Assembly (NCBI RefSeq): GCF_001639065.2
Contig: NZ_LQXO02000053.1
Coordinates: forward strand, 248,001-312,000
DNA length: 64,000 nucleotides
Direction: 5' to 3'
DNA from: Vibrio barjaei
GTDB taxonomy: Bacteria > Pseudomonadota > Gammaproteobacteria > Enterobacterales > Vibrionaceae
This document shows, one piece after another, positions 1 through 8,670 of the stretch. Below the pieces are notes generated by a model that saw nothing but the letters and a program-made list of their open reading frames with translations, had not been told where the DNA came from and did not search any database. The stretch's first letter is position 1. Every line of letters begins with the position of its first letter. A program made the translations under genes and the position numbers.

Positions 1-132
1 ATCCGATACGGCTTCTATGCTTAGGGTTACCCCTACCTGTTCAAACGTGGCAACTATCGCCTCACAACACAATCTTTCGCTATCGACCAGTGTTCCATCA
101 CAATCAAACAACACACATTTTACTTTTGACAT
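1..132 (-). CDS. HAD-superfamily phosphatase, YieH-like (N-terminal part only)
   Basis: The minus strand from the ATG at 132 encodes 44 residues beginning MSKVKCVLFDCDGTLVDSE and then runs off the window edge. DCDGTLVDSE is HAD motif I: the first Asp is the nucleophile and the Asp two residues later the general acid of this phosphatase superfamily. The order of residues resembles E. coli YieH (6-phosphogluconate phosphatase) at the same positions, but the cap domain that sets substrate choice is not visible. A soluble, cytoplasmic sugar-phosphate phosphatase is the likely role. The substrate is inferred only from the N-terminal likeness. Confidence 0.75.
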   Translation of the reverse strand, partial: MSKVKCVLFDCDGTLVDSERLCCEAIVATFEQVGVTLSIEAVSD

Positions 133-256
133 CAAACACCAAGCCTTACAACACTTATTTTTCGTAAAATATTAATATACTTCCCTGATCAATATGTGGG
201 GCTAGGCGTGAGTTTTTATATATTGTTTTACTTGATGATCGAAACTTCCAAGCAGA

Positions 257-757
257 TCACCGTTTTTCAATCCAAAGGTCAGATTCTTTTGCAATATCTA
301 AGGTTTGTATTAGAGACGCTATAATGGACTCAGGACGTAAGCCCTGTGCGCTATGACAGGTAACTAAGTCCGAGAAAAGAACAACGGTATCTTCTTTACT
401 TATTAACACCGCGGCGCAAGCTTCACCTCCCTCAAAGCCCAGATATAGGTCATGCGACTGGTCCAAAATAATTTGTGCGAAAAATTCCACAATCGCATTC
501 TGATGTTGTTCAACCGCCCATCTTTTCGCCTGCAATAAAGCAAACATGACTGTTAATCTATGGAAATCAACCTTGTGCCACTCGATGTTCAAATCGTTTT
601 CAGAGTTCGCCTTAAGCGACTCTAAGTAGTTGCTCGACAACGACTCTTGATACAATGCCCTTCCCTGCACGCTTTCAGGTGTTGGGAAATCAACGTCTAT
701 CTGGCTCGCCAGCCATTGATTTTTGTTGGTATAAAGTCGTTCTGCGACATCTTTCAT
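257..757 (-). CDS. Conserved-looking hypothetical protein, 166 aa
   Basis: I do not recognise this family. The ATG at 757 is preceded by AGGATTATT, a good ribosome binding site. The product is soluble: no signal peptide or membrane segment. It is rich in acidic residues and Gln/His, with a helical middle part and a beta-like stretch (residues about 105-130) reading LYLGFEGGEACAAVLISKED, which could be the core of a small sensor or GNAT-like fold; I cannot go further. It is divergent from creA with only about 70 bases between, so the two probably share a promoter region. Confidence 0.6.
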   Translation of the reverse strand: MKDVAERLYTNKNQWLASQIDVDFPTPESVQGRALYQESLSSNYLESLKANSENDLNIEWHKVDFHRLTVMFALLQAKRWAVEQHQNAIVEFFAQIILDQSHDLYLGFEGGEACAAVLISKEDTVVLFSDLVTCHSAQGLRPESIIASLIQTLDIAKESDLWIEKR

Positions 758-830
758 AATAATCCTGTTCGATTTTTCGAGTAACCTTGGTTATGGTATA
801 CAAAAGCGTTAATAAAAAGGAATGCTCTCT

Positions 831-1307
831 ATGTTTAAAAAGCTCTTGCTGGTCCCTGCTCTGACACTAGCCTTATACGGTTGTGGTGATAAAGAGGTAG
901 GTGATGTATCGCTGGGTATGTTCACATTAAAAGATATCAAACTCAATACTCTAACCGATCCTATTGTTACTGGTGTCACTTGCCATATTGCCAGCATTGA
1001 AGCTGACTTAAGCCTATCCGACCCAAGTGACAGCTCTATCTCATGCCGACAAACTGGTGAGATAACACCAGAAATGATCGCGCAAATTGATAAGTCGAAG
1101 TCAGGCGAAGTGGTTTTCAAGAAGTCTAAGAGTATTTTCTTTAAGAGTATGAAAGTACGCCGCATCTATGACAAAGATAATCAAACGCTTATGTATCTTT
1201 CATATTCTACCAAAGAGACATCGGGCAGTTTTAAGCACAGTCTCTCAACTGTTCCACTATGGAATACTGCCGCCTATGTTGAGCCGGCCACTGAAGTAGC
1301 CCAATAA
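831..1307 (+). CDS. creA: CreA family lipoprotein-like periplasmic protein
   Basis: The 158-residue product starts MFKKLLLVPALTLALYGCGD, a short signal peptide ending in a lipobox (LYGC), so the mature protein should be lipid-anchored. The body (GVTCHIASIEADLSLSDPSD, then SISCRQTGEI) is the CreA family signature, with two conserved Cys. E. coli CreA is 157 residues and of unknown biochemical function. Two in-frame ATGs occur at 822 and 831. The AAAAGG site at 815-820 touches the first but lies about 10 bases before the second, so I choose 831. The gene stands alone here, not with creBCD. Confidence 0.9.
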   Translation: MFKKLLLVPALTLALYGCGDKEVGDVSLGMFTLKDIKLNTLTDPIVTGVTCHIASIEADLSLSDPSDSSISCRQTGEITPEMIAQIDKSKSGEVVFKKSKSIFFKSMKVRRIYDKDNQTLMYLSYSTKETSGSFKHSLSTVPLWNTAAYVEPATEVAQ

Positions 1308-1312
1308 AACAT

Positions 1313-1346
1313 AAGCGGGTACTTTCATAACTAGAAGTACCCGCTT
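1313..1346. terminator. Bidirectional hairpin between creA and the cyclase gene
   Basis: A perfect 12-bp stem (AAGCGGGTACTT at 1313-1324 with AAGTACCCGCTT at 1335-1346) and a 10-base loop sits between the convergent creA and GGDEF genes. The T tract is weak on both strands, so termination efficiency is uncertain. Confidence 0.65.
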
Positions 1347-1359
1347 CCACCCGTCGCTA

Positions 1360-2307
1360 TTATTTACATTGACCCGCTTGTATACAGCCATTACAGCTTG
1401 TGACGGACTCTAAATGGTCACAGAACACGTAACTGGTATTCTTCCCTTTAGCGTTGAGCTTTACTTCCATCAAAGCTCTATCTGCCAACGCCAACAGTTG
1501 ATCTTCCAACCCTTTTTGCAGTGATGCAACACCAAGGCTTATCTTGATCTTGAACGGATGACCAGTACTTGAGTAGAGGGTTTTACTTGCTACCGCTTCA
1601 CGTATTCTCTCAGCCAACCTGTAAGCATCGGGCAGCGAGGTTTTTGGAAGTAAAATAGTGAACTCATCTCCACCAAACCGAAAACAGAAATCTTCTTCTC
1701 GCACCGTCCCTAACAGGGTCTTACCTATCGACTGAAGAACGTAATCTCCAATACTATGCCCAAATCGGTCGTTAATGGACTTAAATCCATCAACATCCAA
1801 CATTAAACAAGACATATCATGCTCATGTCGTTTAAATGATGCGATTTCATGCTTTAATTGGAGTTCAAGAAATCGACGATTATATAAGCCAGTTAACACA
1901 TCCCTAATAGCGAGAAACTCAAGTTCATTGTGGCGTGCGACGGTCTTTGAAATATCAATCGCTAACCCAAAGATGCCGACTACCTCATTATGGTTATTGA
2001 AAATAGGCGACTTCATATTCTGGTAGTACTTAACCTCACCCGATTTCAACGTGTTCACTTCAACGTTTGAAACCGTTTTGCCATTCAGTACCGACACATC
2101 ATTTTTTATAATATCACTTGCCTGCTCTATCGAGAAAAAGTGACTGTCATCAGCACCGATGATCTCTTCTCTAGCACGGGCAAACAATTGGCATACCGCT
2201 TCATTGACGTAGGTGTAACATCCATTTCTGTCTTTGATAAAGAAATAACAATCCATGCGATCAAGCACTTCTTGAATTTTATCTGGGCTTAGGCTCGAAA
2301 TATTCAA
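1360..2307 (-). CDS. PAS-GGDEF diguanylate cyclase
   Basis: Soluble 315-residue enzyme predicted to make cyclic-di-GMP from two GTP. A PAS domain covers residues about 8-125, followed by a GGDEF domain with an intact GGDEF active site (residues 212-216) and an intact RxxD product-inhibition site (REED, 203-206) at the canonical five-residue spacing, so feedback control by c-di-GMP is expected. The C-terminus adds an unusual cysteine cluster (C296, C305, C308, C314) beyond the usual domain end. The frame opens with TTG at 2307; the next in-frame Met (2256) would cut into the PAS domain, so I keep TTG. No membrane segment is visible, so the signal is probably cytoplasmic. Confidence 0.88.
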   Translation of the reverse strand: MNISSLSPDKIQEVLDRMDCYFFIKDRNGCYTYVNEAVCQLFARAREEIIGADDSHFFSIEQASDIIKNDVSVLNGKTVSNVEVNTLKSGEVKYYQNMKSPIFNNHNEVVGIFGLAIDISKTVARHNELEFLAIRDVLTGLYNRRFLELQLKHEIASFKRHEHDMSCLMLDVDGFKSINDRFGHSIGDYVLQSIGKTLLGTVREEDFCFRFGGDEFTILLPKTSLPDAYRLAERIREAVASKTLYSSTGHPFKIKISLGVASLQKGLEDQLLALADRALMEVKLNAKGKNTSYVFCDHLESVTSCNGCIQAGQCK

Positions 2308-2520
2308 TATGCAATCCGTATCATTATAATTAGTCTTAGGTTAGTAGGCTGATAAGCCATGTCAAGATTAGGGTTATGCATTGGTTAACAGTCTGATTAA
2401 AGATTGGATTTAACCCACTCTCATATACAGTTCAAATCACATAAATGCTGCAATTTTATGAAACATTATTGAAGCCATTGTGATATCATGCCGCCAAATT
2501 TCGTTCCATCAGCGTTTACT

Positions 2521-3825
2521 ATGAGATTCCCTGGACAACGTAAGTCAAAACACTATTTCCCAACTAGCAAGAAAGATCTGTCTGTTAGCCAAGCTCAGTC
2601 AGCTCCAAAGCTATTCCGACCGACTATTATTGGTGTTGGTCAAACTATCGTTGATATCGAAGCACGAGTTGACGATACTTTTCTTGCTAAGTACGACCTA
2701 AGTAAAGGCCACTCTCTGGTGCTTGAAGAAAGTAAGGCAGACGCGCTTTATGAAGAACTGGTTGCTGAAGGACTAATTACTCACCAATTCCCAGGTGACA
2801 CTATTGGTAACACGCTACACAACTATTCAGTTTTGGCAGATAGCAAATCTGTTTTGCTGGGTGTTATGTCAAAGAACATTGAAGTAGGTTCGTACGGTTA
2901 TCGTTATCTATGCCGAACTTCTTCACGAATGAACCTGAACCATTTACAAACCGTTGATGGTCCAATCGGCCGTTGTTACACGTTAATCACCGACGATGGT
3001 GAGCGAACATTCGCGATCAATGAAGGTGAAATGAACCAGCTTAAGCCAGAAAGTATTCCTGAGTCTGTGTTTAACAAAGCTTCAGCTTTGGTTGTTTCTT
3101 CTTATCTAATGCGTGGTAAGCCAGAAGACCCGATGCCTAAAGCGGTTGCACGTGCAATCGAGATCGCAAAAGCGAAATCGGTACCCGTGGTGTTAACGCT
3201 GGGAACTAAGTGGGTTATCGAAGGCAACGAAAAGTTCTGGCAGGATTACATTAAAGACAATGTCACTATCGTTGCTATGAATGAAGAAGAAGGTGAAGCA
3301 CTCACCGGATTCTCTGACCCACTACTCGCCGCCGACAAAGCGTTAGATTGGGTAGATTTGGTATTGTGTACTGCTGGCCCTGATGGCCTATATATGGCCG
3401 GTTATTGTGACAATGTCGCACTTCGTGAAACGACGCACGATATTCTTGAAGGCGAAATCGACGAGTTCAACAAGTTTGAATTTAGCCGAGCAATGCGTAA
3501 AGCGGATTGTGCAGACCCACAGAAAGTCTACTCTCATATTGGCCCATATTTAGGTGGTCCACTGGAGATTAAGAACACCAATGGCGCAGGTGATGGTGCT
3601 CTATCTGCGCTACTTCACGACATGACAGCCAATGACTTTCATTGCCAGAATGTTCCTGAGTCAGATAAGCATGTTGCCCCTTGCTTAACCTACTCGTCTC
3701 TTTCGCAAATTTGTAAGTATGCGAACCGAGTAAGTTACGAAGTCCTAACACAGCACTCGCCACGACTCACCCGCTCGTTACCAGAACGAGAAGACAGCTT
3801 GGAAGAAGCATACTGGGATCGATAA
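2521..3825 (+). CDS. gsk: Inosine-guanosine kinase
   Basis: PfkB/ribokinase-family enzyme that phosphorylates inosine and guanosine to IMP and GMP in nucleoside salvage. From the Met at 2521 (MRFPGQRKSKHYFP) the protein is 434 residues, the same length as E. coli Gsk and matching its N-terminus. A further in-frame ATG at 2488 would add 11 residues without family support. The C-terminal PfkB signature with the catalytic base is clear (KNTNGAGDGALSALLHD), as is the conserved end (SPRLTRSLPEREDSLEE). Neither start has a strong ribosome binding site. Single-gene unit closed by a strong terminator. The window's purine theme (guanine deaminase, xanthine hydroxylase) may be coincidental. Confidence 0.95.
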   Translation: MRFPGQRKSKHYFPTSKKDLSVSQAQSAPKLFRPTIIGVGQTIVDIEARVDDTFLAKYDLSKGHSLVLEESKADALYEELVAEGLITHQFPGDTIGNTLHNYSVLADSKSVLLGVMSKNIEVGSYGYRYLCRTSSRMNLNHLQTVDGPIGRCYTLITDDGERTFAINEGEMNQLKPESIPESVFNKASALVVSSYLMRGKPEDPMPKAVARAIEIAKAKSVPVVLTLGTKWVIEGNEKFWQDYIKDNVTIVAMNEEEGEALTGFSDPLLAADKALDWVDLVLCTAGPDGLYMAGYCDNVALRETTHDILEGEIDEFNKFEFSRAMRKADCADPQKVYSHIGPYLGGPLEIKNTNGAGDGALSALLHDMTANDFHCQNVPESDKHVAPCLTYSSLSQICKYANRVSYEVLTQHSPRLTRSLPEREDSLEEAYWDR

Positions 3826-3826
3826 A

Positions 3827-3850
3827 AAAGAGGCTTCGGCCTCTTTTTGT
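3827..3850 (+). terminator. Rho-independent terminator after gsk
   Basis: AAAGAGGC stem with a TTCG tetraloop, then GCCTCTTT running into further T residues, directly after the gsk stop codon. Confidence 0.9.
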
Positions 3851-3990
3851 TTTCAAAACAATCAACTAAATAAAGAGTGATTAAAAATAGAACAGGTTGC
3901 TGAATATTTAACTTTACAAAGAATTTTTAACCAGTATTATCCTGACGCAAACGTTTTCCTCAATAATTTTGTGGCTTTTAAGGACCGTTA

Positions 3991-5739
3991 ATGCTATCTG
4001 ATATTGATATCTGTCGTACGACGTCTCTTTCCCCTATTTCTGAGATTGCTCAGCAATCTGGACTACTCGACTCTGAGTTTCATCCTCAAGGTTTTCACAA
4101 GGCAAAAGTCTCCTTAAACGCGGTAAACCGACTCAAAGACAATATTGATGGCAAGCTTGTCGTCGTCACCGCAATTACTCCTACACCACTAGGTGAAGGT
4201 AAAACCGTGACCACTATCGGTTTGTCACAAGGTCTGAAAAAACTTGGTCAATCGGTCATGGCATGTATTCGTCAACCTTCTATGGGTCCGATTTTTGGTG
4301 TTAAAGGTGGCGCTGCAGGTGGCGGCTACTCTCAAGTTGCACCGATGGAAGAATTGAACCTACACCTGACGGGCGATATTCACGCGGTTACCGCCGCTCA
4401 CAACCTCGCAGCAGCCGCAATTGATGCTCGTATTTATCACGAACAGCGCCAAGGTTATGAAGCTTTTGAAACTCGTACCGGTCTTAAAGCCCTAAAAATC
4501 GATATCAAGAATGTCGTCTGGAAACGCGTAGTTGACCACAACGACCGCGCACTTCGCATGGTGACAGTTGGCCGAAACGAAGTGAACAAAACCATTAATG
4601 GTTATGAGCGTGAAGACGGATTTGATATCTCAGCAGCCTCAGAACTGATGGCGATTTTGGCGCTTTCAAAAGACTTAAAAGATCTTCGTTCACGTATCGG
4701 CCGTATTGTCGTGGCCTACTCTTTGGATGGTGAGCCAATTACCACCGAAGATCTTCAGGTTGCAGGTGCCATGGCTGTTAGTATGAAAGAAACCATTGAG
4801 CCAACTTTAATGCAAACTCTTGAAGGTGTTCCAACGCTTATTCATGCGGGTCCTTTTGCCAATATCGCTCATGGTAATTCTTCCATTATTGCCGATAGCA
4901 TAGCGACAAAGTTGAGCCGCTATACGATCACTGAAGGTGGTTTTGGTTCTGATATGGGTTTTGAAAAAGCGTGTAATATCAAAGCTTCCGCTACAGATAA
5001 AAAACCTGACTGTGCGGTAATCGTGGCGACACTTCGTGGCTTAAAAGCGAACTCTGGACTCTATGACCTCAAACCAGGTATGCCTATTCCAGACTCTATC
5101 TACGGCAATGATTCGAATGCCCTGCAAGCAGGGTTCGAGAACTTGAAATGGCATATCAGCAATGTAGCTAAATATGGTGTACCAGCAGTCGTTGCTATTA
5201 ACCGCTTCCCTCAAGATAGTGACGAAGAACTTAACCTTCTAAAATCTTGGATTGAAGCGCTCGAACAAGATTGCCGAGTAGCAATTAGTGAAGGTTTCGC
5301 AAAGGGTGGCGAAGGCACTAAAGAACTCGCACAGCAAGTTATAGCGGCCTGTGAAAACGAAGCGAACTTCAAGCCACTCTACACACTCGATCAACCCATT
5401 GAATCTAAGCTCATGGCAGTATGCGAAGGTGGCTACGGTGCCGCTCGCGTCACTTTGTCTTATCAAGCGCAAAAGCAGCTTGAGCTCTATGAAAAACATG
5501 GCTTCAATCACCTCGCCGTATGTCTTGCTAAAACCCCGCTGTCTATCACCACCGATGGCAGTATCAAGGGTGCACCAACAGATTTTGATGTTGTAATACG
5601 TGAGTTGCGTTTGTGTGCTGGTGCTGGTTTTATCTATGCTCTTTGCGGCAATGTAATGACGATGCCAGGATTACCTGACAAACCTGCCTTTATGTCTCTT
5701 GATCTTGATGACGAAGGCAATATTATTGGATTAAGTTAA
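3991..5739 (+). CDS. fhs: Formate-tetrahydrofolate ligase
   Basis: ATP-dependent ligase making 10-formyl-THF from formate and tetrahydrofolate, feeding one-carbon units to purine and methionine synthesis. The 582 residues match the usual Vibrio length (slightly more than the 555 of clostridial enzymes). The ATP-binding P-loop is TPTPLGEGKTVTTIGL near residues 62-77; the substrate-site stretch PSMGPIFGVKGGAAGGGYSQ follows around residue 100. The start at 3991 has AAGGA six bases upstream. The gene is flanked by terminators on both sides, so it is transcribed alone from the 165-base gap after gsk, where I see no clear riboswitch. Confidence 0.95.
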   Translation: MLSDIDICRTTSLSPISEIAQQSGLLDSEFHPQGFHKAKVSLNAVNRLKDNIDGKLVVVTAITPTPLGEGKTVTTIGLSQGLKKLGQSVMACIRQPSMGPIFGVKGGAAGGGYSQVAPMEELNLHLTGDIHAVTAAHNLAAAAIDARIYHEQRQGYEAFETRTGLKALKIDIKNVVWKRVVDHNDRALRMVTVGRNEVNKTINGYEREDGFDISAASELMAILALSKDLKDLRSRIGRIVVAYSLDGEPITTEDLQVAGAMAVSMKETIEPTLMQTLEGVPTLIHAGPFANIAHGNSSIIADSIATKLSRYTITEGGFGSDMGFEKACNIKASATDKKPDCAVIVATLRGLKANSGLYDLKPGMPIPDSIYGNDSNALQAGFENLKWHISNVAKYGVPAVVAINRFPQDSDEELNLLKSWIEALEQDCRVAISEGFAKGGEGTKELAQQVIAACENEANFKPLYTLDQPIESKLMAVCEGGYGAARVTLSYQAQKQLELYEKHGFNHLAVCLAKTPLSITTDGSIKGAPTDFDVVIRELRLCAGAGFIYALCGNVMTMPGLPDKPAFMSLDLDDEGNIIGLS

Positions 5740-5762
5740 TCTATTTATCTGATATAGCTATG

Positions 5763-5794
5763 AAAAAAGCGACGTTACAACGTCGCTTTTTTTA
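5763..5794. terminator. Bidirectional terminator between fhs and the OmpA-like gene
   Basis: AAAAAAGCGACGTT, two-base loop, AACGTCGCTTTTTT: a perfect 14-bp stem with A and T tracts at its ends, so it can stop transcripts arriving from both convergent genes. Confidence 0.9.
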
Positions 5795-5807
5795 ATGTCT
5801 TAACTAT

Positions 5808-6434
5808 CTACTGCGCTACTATCAAGGTCAACTCGACGCGCCTATTACAGGCCTTTCCATATTGTGTTTGGTTGGTGCACTCTGGAACATTTTCGCCATA
5901 ACCACGCGTATAGATCATCTGCCTAGGCACTTGTTGACTGATCAAGGTTTGACGAACGCTCTCAGCACGTTTGTCAGAAAGCTTATCGTTGATTGCCACT
6001 GTTCCGGTATTATCTGTATGCCCACCAATTACAACATCAATCCCTTGCTGACCAGATAGAAAGCTCGCTAATTGTTGCAGCCATTGTGCGGAAGTGTTGG
6101 CTACATGTGCGGATCCAGTATTAAAGTGGATTTTTTGCTTTAGGCGGATCATGACGTAGTCACCTGGCACTAGTTCATAGTCGAGACCGTTATTGACCAA
6201 GTAGCGCTCGAGAACATTCCAAGACTCGGTGCGCATTTGCCCGTAAGGTCCTTGAACGCTGGTTGAGGCGATTTTTGGCGCATCCGCCCATTCTGGGTGC
6301 ATCACATCAAACTCCGACTTCGGAGCCGTTTGCAGCATGTCTGGAAACAGTTTACTTGTTGTCGATGAGACCGCGCTACAGCCTGCTAGTAAGGAGGCCG
6401 CCAAGACCATCCCTGCTTGTTTCAACGTAAACAT
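5808..6434 (-). CDS. OmpA-family lipoprotein
   Basis: 208-residue lipoprotein: MFTLKQAGMVLAASLLAGCS has a lipobox (LAGC) that would be lipidated at the Cys. After a linker, residues about 100-205 form an OmpA C-terminal domain (IGGHTDNTGT, then DKRAESVRQTL), which binds diaminopimelate in peptidoglycan. So it probably tethers the outer membrane to the cell wall. The Met at 6434 has GGAG (6441-6444) at proper spacing; a TTG four codons upstream overlaps that site and is rejected. It ends in a Cys-containing loop (CTNQTQYGKACNRRVEL) typical of these domains. Monocistronic. Confidence 0.88.
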   Translation of the reverse strand: MFTLKQAGMVLAASLLAGCSAVSSTTSKLFPDMLQTAPKSEFDVMHPEWADAPKIASTSVQGPYGQMRTESWNVLERYLVNNGLDYELVPGDYVMIRLKQKIHFNTGSAHVANTSAQWLQQLASFLSGQQGIDVVIGGHTDNTGTVAINDKLSDKRAESVRQTLISQQVPRQMIYTRGYGENVPECTNQTQYGKACNRRVELTLIVAQ

Positions 6435-6623
6435 GTCACTCTCCAATTATTCCTTTATACGCTGTTAACTATCGGCGATAAATAAGGAAACTTTATAGTG
6501 AATCAGAAAAAAACTAACGGAATTTAGGTTTTGCTTTGTAACGATTTGGCGAGCTGATTTGCTTGTAAGCAGACTTAAATAAACGTTAAACTCTGTGAGT
6601 TATTTTCCTATAGAAGCTTAAAC

Positions 6624-7250
6624 ATGTTTAAAACTCTTACTAAAACTTTATCTGTGATGGCCTTGGCTCTTGTTGTTTCGGCTTGTAGTGACTCTGATAC
6701 GACACCCGTTGAGGGCAAGCAATACCGCACACTTGATACCAACCTGAGCACACTGCGCTTACCTCAAGTTACCGAAGTGTTCTCTCTAGGCTGTGGTCAC
6801 TGTCGTAACCTTGAACCAATGCTTCCTGAGCTAGAGTCATTAACTGATAGTAAACTTGGTAAAGTCCATGTGATGTTTAATGAAAGCGCACAAATCGCAG
6901 GTATGTTGTTCTACTCTGCGGTCATGCAGTCAGAAAACAACGTGGTTCCTGCTGATATGAAAGACGAGCTATTCGCGCTCGTTCAAAACCCAGATATGGA
7001 TGGCAGCGCAAAGAAAGCTGAATTAGATAGAATCTTTGAGTCTCGTGGAATGGTTAGCCCATACAATCTGAGTGAGGAGCAACAAAAAGAACTGTTTAAT
7101 TACATCCAAACAGCAGAAACCGTATCAACTAAAGCACAAATTAATGCAGTTCCAACGTTTATCGTTAATGGTAAATACGAAGTGATGCTAGCGGGTCACC
7201 AAGACATTAATGAAATTGCTGAAACCATCAACTACCTAAAAACAAAATAA
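6624..7250 (+). CDS. DsbA-like thiol-disulfide lipoprotein
   Basis: 208 residues with a lipoprotein signal (lipobox VVSAC, Cys21) and a thioredoxin-fold DsbA-like domain. The active site is CGHC (C57/C60) in FSLGCGHCRNLEPM and the cis-proline loop is AVPTFIVNG near residue 180. It should act in the periplasm, oxidising or isomerising cysteines of exported proteins. The CGHC dipeptide is unlike the CPHC of classical DsbA and is closer to PDI-like redox sites. It precedes an FKBP isomerase by 15 bases, so the two are co-transcribed: a small envelope protein-folding operon. Anchoring by lipid is less usual for DsbA proteins. Confidence 0.88.
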   Translation: MFKTLTKTLSVMALALVVSACSDSDTTPVEGKQYRTLDTNLSTLRLPQVTEVFSLGCGHCRNLEPMLPELESLTDSKLGKVHVMFNESAQIAGMLFYSAVMQSENNVVPADMKDELFALVQNPDMDGSAKKAELDRIFESRGMVSPYNLSEEQQKELFNYIQTAETVSTKAQINAVPTFIVNGKYEVMLAGHQDINEIAETINYLKTK

Positions 7251-7265
7251 CAATAAGGAATTACT

Positions 7266-7739
7266 GTGTCTAAAGTCTTAATCCCTCTCATTGTCCTGCT
7301 ATTAGCGGCATTCATGATCTATCGAACTTGGAGCAACAGCAAAGCTGGTGAAGAGAACTTCCAGCAAGGCCAAGCATTTCTTCTAGAAAACGCTAAGAAA
7401 GAAGGCATTATTACTACTGAGAGCGGCTTACAATACGAAGTACTGGAAACCAGTGGTAATACAGAGAAGCCTGGCCCTAAAAGCAAAGTTAAAGTGCACT
7501 ATCACGGCACACTTATCGACGGTACTGTGTTTGATAGCTCAGTTGACCGCGGTACACCAATTAGTTTCGGTCTGAACCAAGTTATCAAAGGGTGGCAAGA
7601 AGGCCTTCAACACATGTCTGAAGGTGATAAATATCGCTTGTACATACCGAGCACATTGGGGTACGGCAAGAAAGGTACTGGCCCTATCCCTCCGTCGGCA
7701 GTACTGATTTTTGATGTTGAATTGATTGAAATTCAATAA
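7266..7739 (+). CDS. Membrane-anchored FKBP-type peptidyl-prolyl isomerase
   Basis: 157 residues. The N-terminal hydrophobic segment (residues about 4-21, VLIPLIVLLLAAFMIY) anchors it; the FKBP domain follows with the expected motifs GPKSKVKVHYHGTLIDGTVF and the C-terminal PPSAVLIFDVELIEI. It would catalyse cis-trans proline isomerisation, most likely on the periplasmic side. It starts with GTG at 7266, supported by AAGGA at 7255-7259. It forms an operon with the DsbA-like gene and is followed by a strong terminator. Confidence 0.92.
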   Translation: MSKVLIPLIVLLLAAFMIYRTWSNSKAGEENFQQGQAFLLENAKKEGIITTESGLQYEVLETSGNTEKPGPKSKVKVHYHGTLIDGTVFDSSVDRGTPISFGLNQVIKGWQEGLQHMSEGDKYRLYIPSTLGYGKKGTGPIPPSAVLIFDVELIEIQ

Positions 7740-7752
7740 TCAAAACGATAAA

Positions 7753-7786
7753 CAAAAAGAACACCTATAAGGTGTTCTTTTTGTTT
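7753..7786. terminator. Terminator after the FKBP gene
   Basis: CAAAAAGAACACCT and AGGTGTTCTTTTTG form a 14-bp stem with a three-base loop, with T tracts on both strands, so it can also serve the convergent HAD gene. Confidence 0.9.
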
Positions 7787-7804
7787 CGTTCTCTATCGTA
7801 AAGG

Positions 7805-8401
7805 TCATTGTACCGGATGAAATTCAAAGCCTGACTCAGTAACCAAATAGCAATCCATTCCACCAGCATGCGCAGCTTGAAGACCTAGTTGAGTGTCTTC
7901 AAAAACTACACACTTCTTAGCCTCTACACCCATATTCTTAGCCGCTAACAAGAACGTTTCTGGATTAGGTTTGTGACTCTCCACATCGGTGGCCGACACT
8001 ACGCAATCTAGGTCATTCAAAACCCCAGCGTGCGTCAAGAGCTTCAATGCCGAGTCGCGCTGACTGCCCGTACCTATCGACATGGGTTTGGTACCTTTAT
8101 ATTTCTGAAACACTTTATAGGTGTGTGCTATTGGTTTACCTGTTAGTGGTAATTGTGCAAAAGCATTCATCTTAAATATCGACACTTGTTTCGGATCCAA
8201 TTCAATACCATAACGCTTCGACACCTCACCCGCGATCTTCACACTTGGCATACCTCCCAATGAGTGCAGCCAATGGCGATCAAACGGAAAGTCGAATTTC
8301 GTCGCCGTCATTTCCCACGCTAAGACATGATTTGGCATAGTATCTAACAACGTGCCATCCATATCGAAGATAATTCCTTCATACAACTCTAAATTTAACA
8401 A
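7805..8401 (-). CDS. HAD-superfamily sugar phosphatase, YqaB/beta-phosphoglucomutase type
   Basis: HAD hydrolase with motif I FDMDGTLLDT, motif II SIGTGSQRD, the motif III lysine in SHKPNPETF and motif IV VVFEDTQLGLQAA. The small cap and overall order resemble E. coli YqaB (fructose-1-phosphatase-like, 188 residues) more than a true mutase. I choose a TTG start at 8401 because AAGAGG (8410-8415) lies eight bases before it and the resulting 198 residues fit the family. An ATG at 8446 in the same frame has no ribosome binding site and adds 15 unlikely residues. Cytoplasmic; the exact sugar phosphate is not determined. Confidence 0.85.
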   Translation of the reverse strand: MLNLELYEGIIFDMDGTLLDTMPNHVLAWEMTATKFDFPFDRHWLHSLGGMPSVKIAGEVSKRYGIELDPKQVSIFKMNAFAQLPLTGKPIAHTYKVFQKYKGTKPMSIGTGSQRDSALKLLTHAGVLNDLDCVVSATDVESHKPNPETFLLAAKNMGVEAKKCVVFEDTQLGLQAAHAGGMDCYLVTESGFEFHPVQ

Positions 8402-8670
8402 GCAGTTAACCTCTTTTAATTCATCAACGACAGATATATTACACATTTATTACTAAAGAACAGCGTACGCTTACCGATACAATAGTAAATAATAAAAAAA
8501 CGGCTTAGTTTTGTGTAGTCTTTCCATTTTTGAGTTTAGAAAAACTTTTATAAGTGACTAGAAATCAACAAGTTGATACATTCCGCGCTCAGAAAATTTT
8601 AAGCACACATATTCATATTGCCAATCCAATTGCTGGCAATATCTTTCTCGCGAATATGAAAAGGTTGATA

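Noticed and set aside
3826..3990. Riboswitch upstream of fhs
   Set aside because: I see no conserved folate or glycine riboswitch stems in the 165-base gap.
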